Part shown: positions 55,619 to 64,000 of the stretch, in pieces
Layout of the letters: each line of letters begins with the position of its first letter
How positions within the stretch are numbered: position 1 is the first letter of the stretch
Assembly: GCF_009905375.1 (NCBI RefSeq)
Contig: NC_133650.1
Coordinates: 175,283,565-175,347,564, forward strand
Direction of reading: 5' to 3'
Length of the DNA: 64,000 nucleotides
From: Apium graveolens
Lineage: Eukaryota > Streptophyta > Magnoliopsida > Apiales > Apiaceae
Translations under genes and position numbers: made by a program
The notes under the pieces: generated by a model
Databases searched by the model: none
The model's input: only the letters and a program-made list of their open reading frames with translations
Told to the model about the DNA's origin: nothing

Positions 55619-55952
55619 AAGATTGAAGATCAAGCTTCTTCTCCAATGGTGACATAGAATCATTTCACTCGTATCTCACTTTTTCTTTCGCTCGCTCATT
55701 CACTCTACTTCGTTATTTTTCGTAGTTGTTTCTTTTATCAATCTTGTTTCGCGAAATTGTTATTTTGTGTATAACTGATCCAATTTTGTGTTACTATGCA
55801 CTTGTTGTGATCATTTCATTGATAATCTTGCATCAATTTGATTAGGCAGAGGCTTTCTTACAGTTTTTTTTCTCTTGTATCAATTTCTGATATTTGCACA
55901 CAAAGTGTTTGTTTCAATTTCTCTGTGAAATTCTCCTATCATTTTCTTATTA

Positions 55953-57098
55953 ATGGCTGCAACCAATGACATTCATACTTCTCACACAAACGACTCTCGA
56001 GATACTCAATCAATCTTTGAATTCTGTCGAAATTTCTCCTCAAATTTATCATCCTCAATGAATCTAGATAATCCTCTGCATTTACAATCCTCTGATAGTC
56101 CTGGTATGAAGCTAGTGAGTGAACCTTTTGACGGTACTAGCTTTGGGAACTGGAAACGCTCTATGACTATTGCACTTTCCGCACACAATAAACTATGTTT
56201 TGTGGACGGTTCTCTGCCAAGACCACAGACTGATTCATCAACTTACAAGAGCTGGACTCGGTGCAATGATATGGTCATCTCCTGGATTCTTGGTGCTTTA
56301 TCTAAGACTATAGGTCGAAGTGTCATCTATGCTTCTTCTGCTCATCAGATGTGGCTCGAACTTGAAGAGCGTTATGGAGTTTCTAATGGTGCTCAACTTT
56401 TTGGTTTGCACAAAGAGCTAACAGAAGTTTCTCAGGGAAATCAAAGCATCTCAAGTTACTTTACAAAAATCAAAATGTTGTGGGATGATATTGATTCTCT
56501 TTGTCTAGCTCCAACCTGCACTTATGGCTGCACTTGTGGAGCAACTCAGAAAACTGCTCAGTTCCAGCAAAATCAACGTGTTATTCAATTTCTCATGGGA
56601 CTAAATGATTCTTATCATATGATAAGAGGTACTATTCTTATGAAATCACCATTACCAGCCTTGGGTCATGTCTATAGCCTTCTTTTACAGGAAGAAGCTC
56701 AAAGAGAAATACATTCTACTAATCATTTTCAGACAGACTCAGCTTCTCTTAATGCCAACTCTTCAATGCCTCCATTTAAGCCTAAAGTCACAGACAACAA
56801 GAAGTCTTCTCTTCACTGTAACTATTGCAAGAAACCAGGGCACTTGATTGAAAAATGTTATAAACTCCATGGCTTCCCTTCTGATTTCAAGTTCACTAAA
56901 AACAAGAAGTTCGCTGCTCAAGTTGAGAGTTCTACTCCAGCTACTCAGTTATTTGATGATAAGGTTGTGACACCCACCATTTCTCTGCCATCAGGGTTTA
57001 CTCCTGAACTTTGCTCGCAACTCATGAACATGCTCAAATCTGTTCAGAACACAGAAAACCCTTCTTCTGCAAACTTTGCAGGTACCTTTTCTAGTTAA
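55953..57098 (+). CDS. gag: Gag of copia E
   Basis: 381 residues from ATG 55953 ([14 protein letters not shown]). The N-terminal half has [20 protein letters not shown] and [10 protein letters not shown], the Retrotran_gag_3 type of Gag (LVSEPLTGTNY-like), then the UBN2-like helical part with [10 protein letters not shown]. The zinc knuckle [14 protein letters not shown] is near residue 288. It ends TFSS and overlaps pol by 23 bases in another frame. In relatives gag and pol usually form one ORF, so the shift near 57090 may be a mutation, not programmed frameshifting. Confidence 0.88.
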   Translation: MAATNDIHTSHTNDSRDTQSIFEFCRNFSSNLSSSMNLDNPLHLQSSDSPGMKLVSEPFDGTSFGNWKRSMTIALSAHNKLCFVDGSLPRPQTDSSTYKSWTRCNDMVISWILGALSKTIGRSVIYASSAHQMWLELEERYGVSNGAQLFGLHKELTEVSQGNQSISSYFTKIKMLWDDIDSLCLAPTCTYGCTCGATQKTAQFQQNQRVIQFLMGLNDSYHMIRGTILMKSPLPALGHVYSLLLQEEAQREIHSTNHFQTDSASLNANSSMPPFKPKVTDNKKSSLHCNYCKKPGHLIEKCYKLHGFPSDFKFTKNKKFAAQVESSTPATQLFDDKVVTPTISLPSGFTPELCSQLMNMLKSVQNTENPSSANFAGTFSS

Positions 57099-60000
57099 TT
57101 CTCATGTAGCATGTTTTTCCGATAAAACGCATTCAGCTTGGATTCTTGACAGTGGTGCTAGTGACCACATGTGTTTTGATAAATCTTTATTTAGCCAGTT
57201 AAACACTCTTTCTGTCCCAGTCATTGTTTCTTTACCAAATGGCCAGACTTTAGACATTACAGCAGTTGGTAAAGTCATCATTTCACATGACATTGTCTTG
57301 AATGATGTATTATATGTCCCCATGTTCAAATATAATCTCATTTCTATTCCTAAATTGACAAAACAGTTACGTTGTTTAGTCAGTTTTACTTCTGATACTT
57401 GCTACTTGCAGGGCTCTTCTCAGAAGAAGCCTCTGGTTCTTGGTAGAAACTGCAAGGATCTTAACTTACTCTCACCAGTCTCTTCTTCTCCCATTGCTGC
57501 TGATTGTTCCAGTTTAGCTGTTCACAACACTACTTGTTCTAAAGATGCCTTATTGTGGCATTCTAGATTAGGACATTTACCAATGTCTAAACTCAAATCC
57601 TTATCTCTTTGTCAATTTGATAATGCATGTATGCTTGATTTTTCTGCATGTGAAATCTGTGCAAAAGCTAGACAGCACAGGTTACCCTTTCCTCGTAGTA
57701 CTATTCAAAGTACTTCTAAATTCCAACTTTTACACATTGATTTGTGGGGTCCTTATGCTGTTTCTACTTACAATAAATATAGATATTTCATAACCATTGT
57801 CGATGATTTTACAAGGTGCACTTGGACACATCTGTTGAGTAATAAAAGCAGTGCTTTTGACTTTATTAAATATTTCATTCTTATGGTCAAAACACAGTTT
57901 AATTGTACAGTTCAATGTATAAGAACTGACAATGCTTTTGAGTTGGGATCTTCTGCTGTTGCTACTTCTTATTTTTCTTCTAAAGGTATCCTTCATCAGA
58001 CTTCTTGTGCATACACACCCCAACAAAATGGGGTGGTAGAGAGAAAACACAAGCATATACTTAAAACTTCTAGGGCTTTATTGTTTCAATCCAATCTTCC
58101 CTTGTCTTATTGGGGTGACTGTGTTCTCACAGCCACATATCTCATCAATAGATTCGCTTCTAAGTTGTTGAAAGGTAAATCTCCTTATGAACTATTATTT
58201 GGTTCCAAACCTTCTTATTCACACCTTAAACCTTTGGGTTGTCTATGTTATGTCTCTACACTTAAACCATACAGAGACAAGTTTTCTCCGAGGGCAGATG
58301 CCTGTGTGTTTCTCGGCTATCCTTTTGGCAAGAAAGCATACAAGGTGTTAAATCTTTCGACTCACCAGATACAATACTCCAGAGATGTCATTTTCTATGA
58401 ACATCTTTTTCCTTTTGTCAAAAGCAATACTCCTTGCTTTATTCCCCACTCCATTCCTGATTTTCCTGATTATTCTACAGAAAACTCTGTACCTATCACA
58501 ACTACCGTATCTTCTCCTGTTGATTACAATAATCCCTCACCACTTAATACTCACACTACAATTCCATCTCCCACTATTTCTCCTAATACTTCTTCTCCAC
58601 CTACTACATTCATACCTCAACCTCCACCTCCTAGACAATCCACTAGAGTGTCTAAATTACCTCCCTATCTCCAAGATTATATACACCCTTATCATACTTG
58701 TAATTTTGTTGTCTGTGATCACACTATTACTTCTCTGTGTGTTACCAACTCTGTTCCAGGACATTTACATACTGTTTGTTGCCATGTCTCTAGTCCCTCT
58801 TCTATTTCTATACCCCCTGCAGAACCCTGTAGTTTTGAGGAAGCTATAAAATACCCTGAATGGCAACATGCAGTTGCTAATGAATTTTCTGCCTTAGAGG
58901 CAAACAACACTTGGTCTTTAGTCCCCTTGCCCTCTGGCAAGAAAGCAATCAGTTCTAAGTGGGTATTCAAAGTAAAACATCACTCAGATGGTAGCATTGA
59001 GCGTTATAAAGCTCGGTTGGTGGTGAAAGGCTTCACACAAAAGGCTGGCATAGACTATACTGAAACTTTCTCACCAGTAGTTAAAATGACAACCATTCAT
59101 AGTTTGATTGCCGTTGCTGTTAAGAAGGGCTGGATAATGTCACAACTAGACGTTAATAACGCATTTCTCCATGGGGATCTTCATGAGGATGTTTATATGA
59201 AAATACCTCTTGATCTTCATGTTTCTGATCCTACTCTAGTTTGTAAACTCCTGAAGTCCTTATATGGTCTTAAGCAGGCCTCTCGTAATTGGTTTGAAAA
59301 GCTAACCACTGCTCTTTTCTCCATGGGCTACACAGCTTCTAAAAATGATTACTCTTTACTTTACAAGAAATCAGGGTCATCAGTTGTCTATTTAGCTATC
59401 TATGTTGATGACATTTTAATTGTTGGCAACGACAATGCTGAAATATCTCATGTAAAAACCTTTCTTGATTCCACCTTCAAGATCAAAGATCTTGGTATTC
59501 CTGGTTATTTTTTGGGGTTGGAACTTCAACAAGTCTCTAATGGAGTTGTTTTATCTCAGCACAAGTTTACCAAGGATTTGTTGTCTGAATTTAGTTGTGA
59601 TTCTTTATCTCCTGTTGTTTCCCCTTTAGATTTAAATACTAAGCTTACACCAGACATGGGTGATCTTTATTCTGATCCTTCAGCTTATCGAAAACTAGTT
59701 GGTAAGCTCAATTTTCTGACACATACACGACCTGATTTATCTTTTGTTGTCCAACATTTAAGCCAGTTTATGGCTTCTCCTCATCTCCCTCATTGGACTG
59801 CTGCCATACATGTTCTCCGTTATCTCAAAAATGATCCTTCTAAAGGATTGTTTTTTAATTCATCTTCATCTTTTGCTCTGGAAGCGTATTGTGACGCAGA
59901 TTGGGCTGCGTGCTCTCATACTCGCAAATCTGTCAGTGGCTATGCTATACTTCTAGGTGGTACTCTCATTTCTTGGAAATCCAAGAAGCAACACACAGTG

Positions 60001-60340
60001 TCTTTATCTTCCGCTGAAGCTGAATATCGGTCACTTCGTGGAATTACTGCAGAACTGGCTTGGTTATCTCGACTGCTTCATGAACTTGATGTGTTAGATA
60101 TACTCCCTGTACCTGTTAAGTGTGACAATCAAGCTGCCATATACATTGCCAAGAACCCAGTTTTCATGAACGCACTAAACACATAGATCTAGACTGCCAT
60201 TTCGTTCGTACTAAGCTTCTTTCCGGCCTCATTTCTCTATCTTATGTGCGTACTACTAAGCAATTGGCTGATGTTCTTACCAAACCTCTCACGGGGATTC
60301 TTCACAATGATATTCTTTGCAAGTTAGGAATGGTTTCCTC
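57076..60340 (+). pseudogene. pol: Pol of copia E, frameshifted at the RNase H end
   Basis: Protease [11 protein letters not shown] (57139); integrase with [34 protein letters not shown] and NGVVERKHK; a Pro/Ser/Thr-rich linker; RT with [18 protein letters not shown] and YVDDILIVG (59401); RNase H with YCDADWA, SSAEAEY and CDNQAA. Near 60167 one base is missing (TTTTCATG). The frame shifts to a stop at 60184, while the conserved end ([24 protein letters not shown]) continues in another frame to about 60340. Otherwise the 1,030-codon frame is open. Confidence 0.92.
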
Positions 60341-60351
60341 CCCTTCCAACT

Positions 60352-60361
60352 TGAAGGGGGC
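60352..60361 (+). promoter_or_regulatory. polypurine tract of copia E
   Basis: TGAAGGGGGC directly before the 3' LTR. Confidence 0.75.
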
Positions 60362-60596
60362 TGTTGGACACGTCACATGACAGATAGATGCCAGACAGAT
60401 TCCAGCTAGCTAGTATTGTTATACATATAAGATTATATCAGTCACTTAGTTAGTTATTTTTTTTCCCGCCTAATGGCTTGTATTTAAACAACTCTCTTGT
60501 ACAGTTTTACTCAATCAATACAATACACCTTTTATCATCTTTCTTTAACATTGCAGTTACATACAGTTATACATACAACAAATTATGAGTTTTACA
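60362..60596 (+). repeat. 3' LTR of copia E
   Basis: 235 bases, matching the 5' LTR except for the short indel and one or two substitutions. Followed by TSD TAGAG. Confidence 0.93.
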
Positions 60597-61230
60597 TAGA
60601 GCATGGGGCACTATTGAGTGGTTTACATAATTAATACAGAAAACAAAGCATAGTTAACAGAAATTGAAAATGGAGAAGCTTAAATAGTCTTAGGTTTGTT
60701 GTCGATGGAGTGAGTTGGTAACTAAACAAGGAGATGATGTAAAAAAGATGATGAGTAAACATACCAGTTGATTGTGATTGTGTTTGACTAGATAGTCTCT
60801 TGTATGGGTAAAGAGAATGGCCGATAAATCCACTGTAACACCGACCTCAACGGAAGATTCTTCCTCCTCCTCCTCGATTAAGCGTTGCTTGCCCTTAGAT
60901 GCCGCTGCTTTATGTGTTGGAAATATGGGTATAAGTCTCATATTGGTAAGTCATATTTTTGAGCATTATGACTAAAAGATGCGTGAGATATGATGATATT
61001 CTCTTAATAATGGAAATTATTATTTTTCATTAGAATTTGGCTCAAATATTATGGCATAAATTAATTTGATTTTGTTTCAGATTAATTGATATGGTGTATG
61101 TCTTGATATATTTAATCTGATTCTGTTTCAGATTATTTATGGAATAGAGTAGCTTGCAAGTATTACACCGATTCCATAATTAATGATATTTAATTATGGA
61201 AAAGAGTAGCGCACAAGTCTATCTACACCT

Positions 61231-61239
61231 ATATAAACA
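61231..61239 (+). promoter_or_regulatory. TATA box of copia F
   Basis: TATATAAAC preceded by CACC, about 60 bases before a CT-rich leader. Confidence 0.7.
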
Positions 61240-61293
61240 CCTCTAAGGCGTTAGGGTTAGACACACCAAAAACATATTCGCCTTTAAACACAA

Positions 61294-61294
<1 letters not shown>

Positions 61295-61324
<30 letters not shown>
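61295..61324 (+). repeat. CT microsatellite in the leader of copia F
   Basis: Pyrimidine run of CT dinucleotides with one TTT interruption, just downstream of the expected transcription start. Confidence 0.9.
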
Positions 61325-61648
61325 GGTGATAGTTTCGTACCCGTTCAAGCTCGCTGAAGGTGCTCGTTATCCGTAACGCCGCCGCTACCTCGTTTTATCC
61401 TGGGAGGCTATCGACTCGCACATACGGTGAAAGGCGAAATAGCTTTAAGGAGACAGTTTCAACTGGACTCGAGGATCTCTCTTCTGTTTATATCTTTTCT
61501 TCCTCCGTTTGATTTCGTTTACTCATGCACACATTTGTTTAATTATATGTATTAATCGCAGATTGTATTCACAATCTTAAAGCTATTTATTTTATACATC
61601 TGTGACTGATACATCTGTATCTGCTTGTTTTGATTGAGTAACAGATCG

Positions 61649-63952
61649 ATGGAGAACCAAACTGTAAACGATCCGATGAACATGACGGCTGATCCCAACG
61701 CACAGATCACTGGATCTGATGGGGTTCACCAGCAGCCGATTAACCCTAACGAACGGATCGTACGATCTGATGGGGGTCAAACGCCTGTTGGACATGTGCC
61801 TTCGGGACATGTGCCTGTGGGACACACTGTCATTGGACAGTTTAGTGTTCCTCTTGGACAGATATCGGCAGGATTCACTCCTCCGATCATACCTGCGGTG
61901 CCTACTGGTGTGCATACACCTGTAGTACAGACGCACGTACCATCTGTTCCACCTGTGGTGCCTGCTGCACCTGTTATGCCAACTGTGCCTGCTACACATG
62001 CTGAAAAACCTGAGAAGTTCAATGGAACGAACTTCAAACGTTGGCAACAAAAGATGCACTTTTATCTGACCACGTTGCATATGGATCGCTTCCTTAAGGA
62101 AGAACCACCGTTGCTCACTGCTGAGAGTAATATGCAGACTGTGTATGCTGCTGATGCTTGGAAGCACTCCGACTACATCTGTCGGAACTATGTGTTAAAT
62201 TGTTTGTCTGACTCATTGTATAACGTATACAGCGCGAAGCCAACAGCTAAGGTCTTATGGGAGTCACTTGACCATAAGTATAAAACCGAGGACGCTGGGG
62301 CAAAGAAGTGGATTGTTGGTCGCTTTCTTGATTATAAGATGGCAGACTCTAGGACTGTGGTCAGTCAAGTGCAGGAACTACAGGTGATCATTCATGACAT
62401 TCATGCTGAGGGAATGGTCATAAGTGAGTCTTTCCAAGTTGCTGCTGTTATTGAAAAGCTTCCACCTGGATGGAAAGATTTCAAGAACTACCTTAAGTAC
62501 AAGCGAAAGGAGATGTCTATGGAGGATCTTATTGTTAGACTTCGTATTGAAGAAGACAACAGAGGGTCCAAGAAGAAAGTTAATGTTGCCACTGAGAAGG
62601 CAAACATGGTGGAGCATGCTCAAAGCTCCAAGCCCAAGAAGACTAATTCTAGTAAAGGGGCAAAGCTGGTACCCAAAGGAGGGATTTCGAAGTCAAAATT
62701 TCAGGGGAAGTGCTACAACTGTGATAAAGTTGGTCATAGGTCTTCTGACTGCAAGAAGCCCAAGAAGCCCAACAAGAAGAAAGAAGCAAACATGGTAGAG
62801 AATATCTCCAAGGATATGGGTGATATAGACCTCTGTGCTACGGTCTCTGAAGTGAACCTGGTCGGTTCTAATCCACGTGAATGGTGGATTGATACTGGTG
62901 CTACTAGGCATGTTTGCTCAGACAAGGCGATTTTCTCTAGCCTCAAAGCTTCTGATGCTGGTGAGAAGCTCTACATGGGGAATTCAGCAACTTCTACCAT
63001 TGAGGGTGAAGGCACGGTGATCCTGAAGATGACCTCTGGGAAGAATCTGACTTTGAAGAATGTACTTTATGTGCTTGATATTCGCAAGAACCTTGTGTCT
63101 GGTTCTCTGTTGAGTAAGCATGGCTTTCGCATTGTAATAGAGTCAGATAAAGTAATTTTTTCTAAGAGTGGTATGTTTGTAGGCAAGGGTTATTTAACCG
63201 ATGGGCTTTTTAAGCTCAATGTAATGTCCGTTAAGGACGATAATGAAATGAAGAATTCTTCTGCTTACTTGCTTGAGTCTCCTAATTTATGGCATGCTAG
63301 ATTAGGACATGTAAATTATGACACTTTACGACGTTTAAGTGCAAAAGAATACATACCTAAACTTACTATCGATTCAAAACATAAGTGTGAGACTTGTGTT
63401 GAGGCAAAATTAACGAGATCATCATTTAAACGTGTGGAAAGGAACACCAAAGTGCTAGACCTAATACATAGCGACATATGTGATTTAAAATTTGCTCCAA
63501 CAAGAGGAGGAAACAAGTATTTTATTACATTCATTGACGATTGTACAAAATACTGCTATGCATATTTGTTGAAAAACAAAGACGAAGCTATAGATAAATT
63601 TAAAATCTATAAGGAAGAAGTTGAGACACAACAGACTGAGAAAATCAAAGCGATACGAAGTGATCGTGGAGGTGAATATGTTGAACCATTTGGAGAATTC
63701 TGTTCACAACATGGTATAATCCATGAGGTCACTGCACCATACTCCCCTCAGTCAAATGGCGTGGCTGAAAGGAAGAATCGCACTCTGAAAGAAATGATGA
63801 ATGCGATGTTGTTAAGCTCTGGGCTTCCACAATCGATGTGGGGAGAAGCCATCTTAAGCGCAAATAATATTTTAAATATTACGATGCGCAAGAATAAGGA
63901 TGTAAGTCCTTATGAAATGTGGAAGAAAAAAAAACAAGTTACCAACACCTGA
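61649..63952 (+). CDS. gag-pol: Gag-Pol of copia F, N-terminal two thirds
   Basis: Starts at ATG 61649 (MENQTVNDPMNMTADP); an upstream in-frame TTG is ignored. A Pro/Val-rich N terminus (GHVPSGHVPVGH repeats) precedes the UBN2-type Gag (KFNGTNFKRWQQKMHFYL). Zinc knuckle CYNCDKVGHRSSDC lies near residue 357. The protease motif WWIDTGATRHVCSD follows near 62884, then integrase with LWHARLGHVNYDTLRRL, CETCVEAK, LIHSDICDLKF, IRSDRGGEY and NGVAERKNRTL. The frame is open for 767 residues, then breaks at a nine-A run (63927-63935), where SPYEMWKKKK is followed by a TGA. Conserved integrase-linker sequence continues in another frame, so this is a slippage-type frameshift. The rest lies outside the window. 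Confidence 0.9.
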   Translation: MENQTVNDPMNMTADPNAQITGSDGVHQQPINPNERIVRSDGGQTPVGHVPSGHVPVGHTVIGQFSVPLGQISAGFTPPIIPAVPTGVHTPVVQTHVPSVPPVVPAAPVMPTVPATHAEKPEKFNGTNFKRWQQKMHFYLTTLHMDRFLKEEPPLLTAESNMQTVYAADAWKHSDYICRNYVLNCLSDSLYNVYSAKPTAKVLWESLDHKYKTEDAGAKKWIVGRFLDYKMADSRTVVSQVQELQVIIHDIHAEGMVISESFQVAAVIEKLPPGWKDFKNYLKYKRKEMSMEDLIVRLRIEEDNRGSKKKVNVATEKANMVEHAQSSKPKKTNSSKGAKLVPKGGISKSKFQGKCYNCDKVGHRSSDCKKPKKPNKKKEANMVENISKDMGDIDLCATVSEVNLVGSNPREWWIDTGATRHVCSDKAIFSSLKASDAGEKLYMGNSATSTIEGEGTVILKMTSGKNLTLKNVLYVLDIRKNLVSGSLLSKHGFRIVIESDKVIFSKSGMFVGKGYLTDGLFKLNVMSVKDDNEMKNSSAYLLESPNLWHARLGHVNYDTLRRLSAKEYIPKLTIDSKHKCETCVEAKLTRSSFKRVERNTKVLDLIHSDICDLKFAPTRGGNKYFITFIDDCTKYCYAYLLKNKDEAIDKFKIYKEEVETQQTEKIKAIRSDRGGEYVEPFGEFCSQHGIIHEVTAPYSPQSNGVAERKNRTLKEMMNAMLLSSGLPQSMWGEAILSANNILNITMRKNKDVSPYEMWKKKKQVTNT

Positions 63953-64000
63953 AAGTGTGGGGGTGCCTTGCAAAGGTACTGATCCCTACACCGAAGAAGG

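Larger units (their letters stand above)
55374..60596 (+). mobile_element. Ty1/copia element E inside intron 1
   Basis: Short LTRs (55374-55605 and 60362-60596), TGTTGGACACG...TTTTACA, with a perfect TSD TAGAG (55369-55373 and 60597-60601). Primer site TGGTATCAGAGCC directly abuts the LTR. Gag, protease, integrase, RT and RNase H are in copia order. It is opposite in orientation to the host gene. LTRs differ by one or two substitutions and a 4-base TTAG indel, so it is young. Two frameshifts probably make it inactive. Confidence 0.95.
54757..60764 (-). other. intron 1 of the nucleoredoxin-like gene, enlarged by a retrotransposon
   Basis: 6,008 bases, of which 5,223 are copia element E plus its 5-base duplication. 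Without E the intron is about 780 bases, AT-rich, with no features. Donor GTATGT and acceptor TTTTGTAG are intact. Confidence 0.82.
52675..60914 (-). pseudogene. nucleoredoxin-like gene (three thioredoxin-like repeats), interrupted
   Basis: Minus strand. Exon 1 is 60914-60765 (5' end cut by element F), exon 2 54756-54205, exon 3 54085-53588 and exon 4 53097-52675, all in phase 0. Splice sites: GTATGT...TTGTAG, GTAATG...TGGCAG, and a GC donor (CAG then GCGAGA)...CTACAG. Exon 1 has DLSAILFTHTRDYLVKHN. Each later exon holds one thioredoxin-like repeat: FEVIFV...MPWTAIPFSD and YGAAGYPFT; FEVVLV...MPWLAVPYKD and GVPAYPFT; FEVIHM...IPWLMHPPF. This is the nucleoredoxin pattern. The CxxC active sites are absent from all three repeats, as is the C-terminal Cys-rich zinc segment, so no disulfide reductase activity is expected. 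An in-frame TAA lies at 54352-54354 in exon 2. Together with insertion F this suggests a pseudogene. A sieve-element-occlusion relative is a less likely alternative. Confidence 0.82.
60915..61643 (+). repeat. 5' LTR and leader of copia F (end uncertain)
   Basis: The TG start is clear. The end is provisional because the second LTR is not in the window. It contains repeated CTGATT(C/T)TGTTTCAGATTA blocks (near 61060 and 61120) and GAGTAGC(T/G)(T/C)GCAAG blocks (near 61145 and 61204). Confidence 0.55.
60915..64000 (+). mobile_element. Ty1/copia element F (Tork/TNT1-like), runs off the window
   Basis: Begins TGTTGGAAATATGGG at 60915, right after TTATG (probable TSD) in exon 1 of the nucleoredoxin-like gene. 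A TATATAAAC box, CT-rich leader, gag, protease and integrase follow; RT, RNase H and the 3' LTR lie beyond the window. I could not place the LTR end or primer site with confidence; the TAACA at 61639-61643 is one candidate end. Confidence 0.85.

Overview
The window is nuclear DNA from a repeat-rich flowering plant. It contains Ty1/copia (Sirevirus-like, Tork-like, Retrotran_gag_3-type), Ty3/gypsy (Athila, Tat, Tekay-like), an L1-type LINE and a Stowaway-like MITE around one intron-containing plant gene. It looks eudicot; I cannot name the species. There are no bacterial features, rRNA genes or tRNA genes. Nearly every base belongs to a mobile element, and most boundaries can be fixed by TG...CA LTR ends plus target-site duplications (TSDs).

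Layout. 1-707 and 8219-8716 are older non-coding DNA split by element 1 (708-8213, TSD CTTTA), a non-autonomous Sirevirus-like copia that keeps gag but has lost almost all of pol. From 8717 to 43992 lies a four-level nest. Truncated Sirevirus D (8717-10485 and 41447-43992) was hit by Sirevirus B (10486-41446). B was hit inside its accessory ORF by an internally deleted Athila element A (19396-37138, TSD GAGCC). A was hit at its pol remnant by a very young Tat element C (23285-34201, TSD ACTGC, LTRs almost identical). C has an intact 1900-residue gag-pol and, on the opposite strand, a separate spliced gene with its own TATA box. 43993-46800 is AT-rich LTR-like debris with a Stowaway-like MITE (44555-44836). 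A decayed L1-type LINE on the minus strand (46815-52466) is split by a miniature Tekay-like element with only 172 bases between its LTRs (47054-49610).

52675-60914 holds the only host gene: a nucleoredoxin-like gene on the minus strand (four exons seen, three thioredoxin-like repeats, no CxxC active sites). Its first intron contains copia element E (55374-60596, TSD TAGAG). Its first exon is cut by copia element F (60915 to beyond the window end). The gene also carries an in-frame TAA, so it is probably a pseudogene.

The most interesting signal is in Sirevirus B. The 8-mer CAACGGAT or its reverse complement occurs about 42 times by eye in B's own ~13 kb. It forms regularly phased arrays in both LTRs, and it recurs inside gag, the integrase-RT linker, the pol/accessory spacer and the accessory ORF, often as identical-geometry inverted pairs. 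Sirevirus D shows the same behaviour with a different motif (CAGAACTTAA, 15-base phase), and element 1 has a third LTR array. Both B and D carry a very long accessory ORF of unknown function. A family-specific motif paired with an accessory protein recalls the VANC anti-silencing proteins of VANDAL transposons; here that is only a hypothesis.
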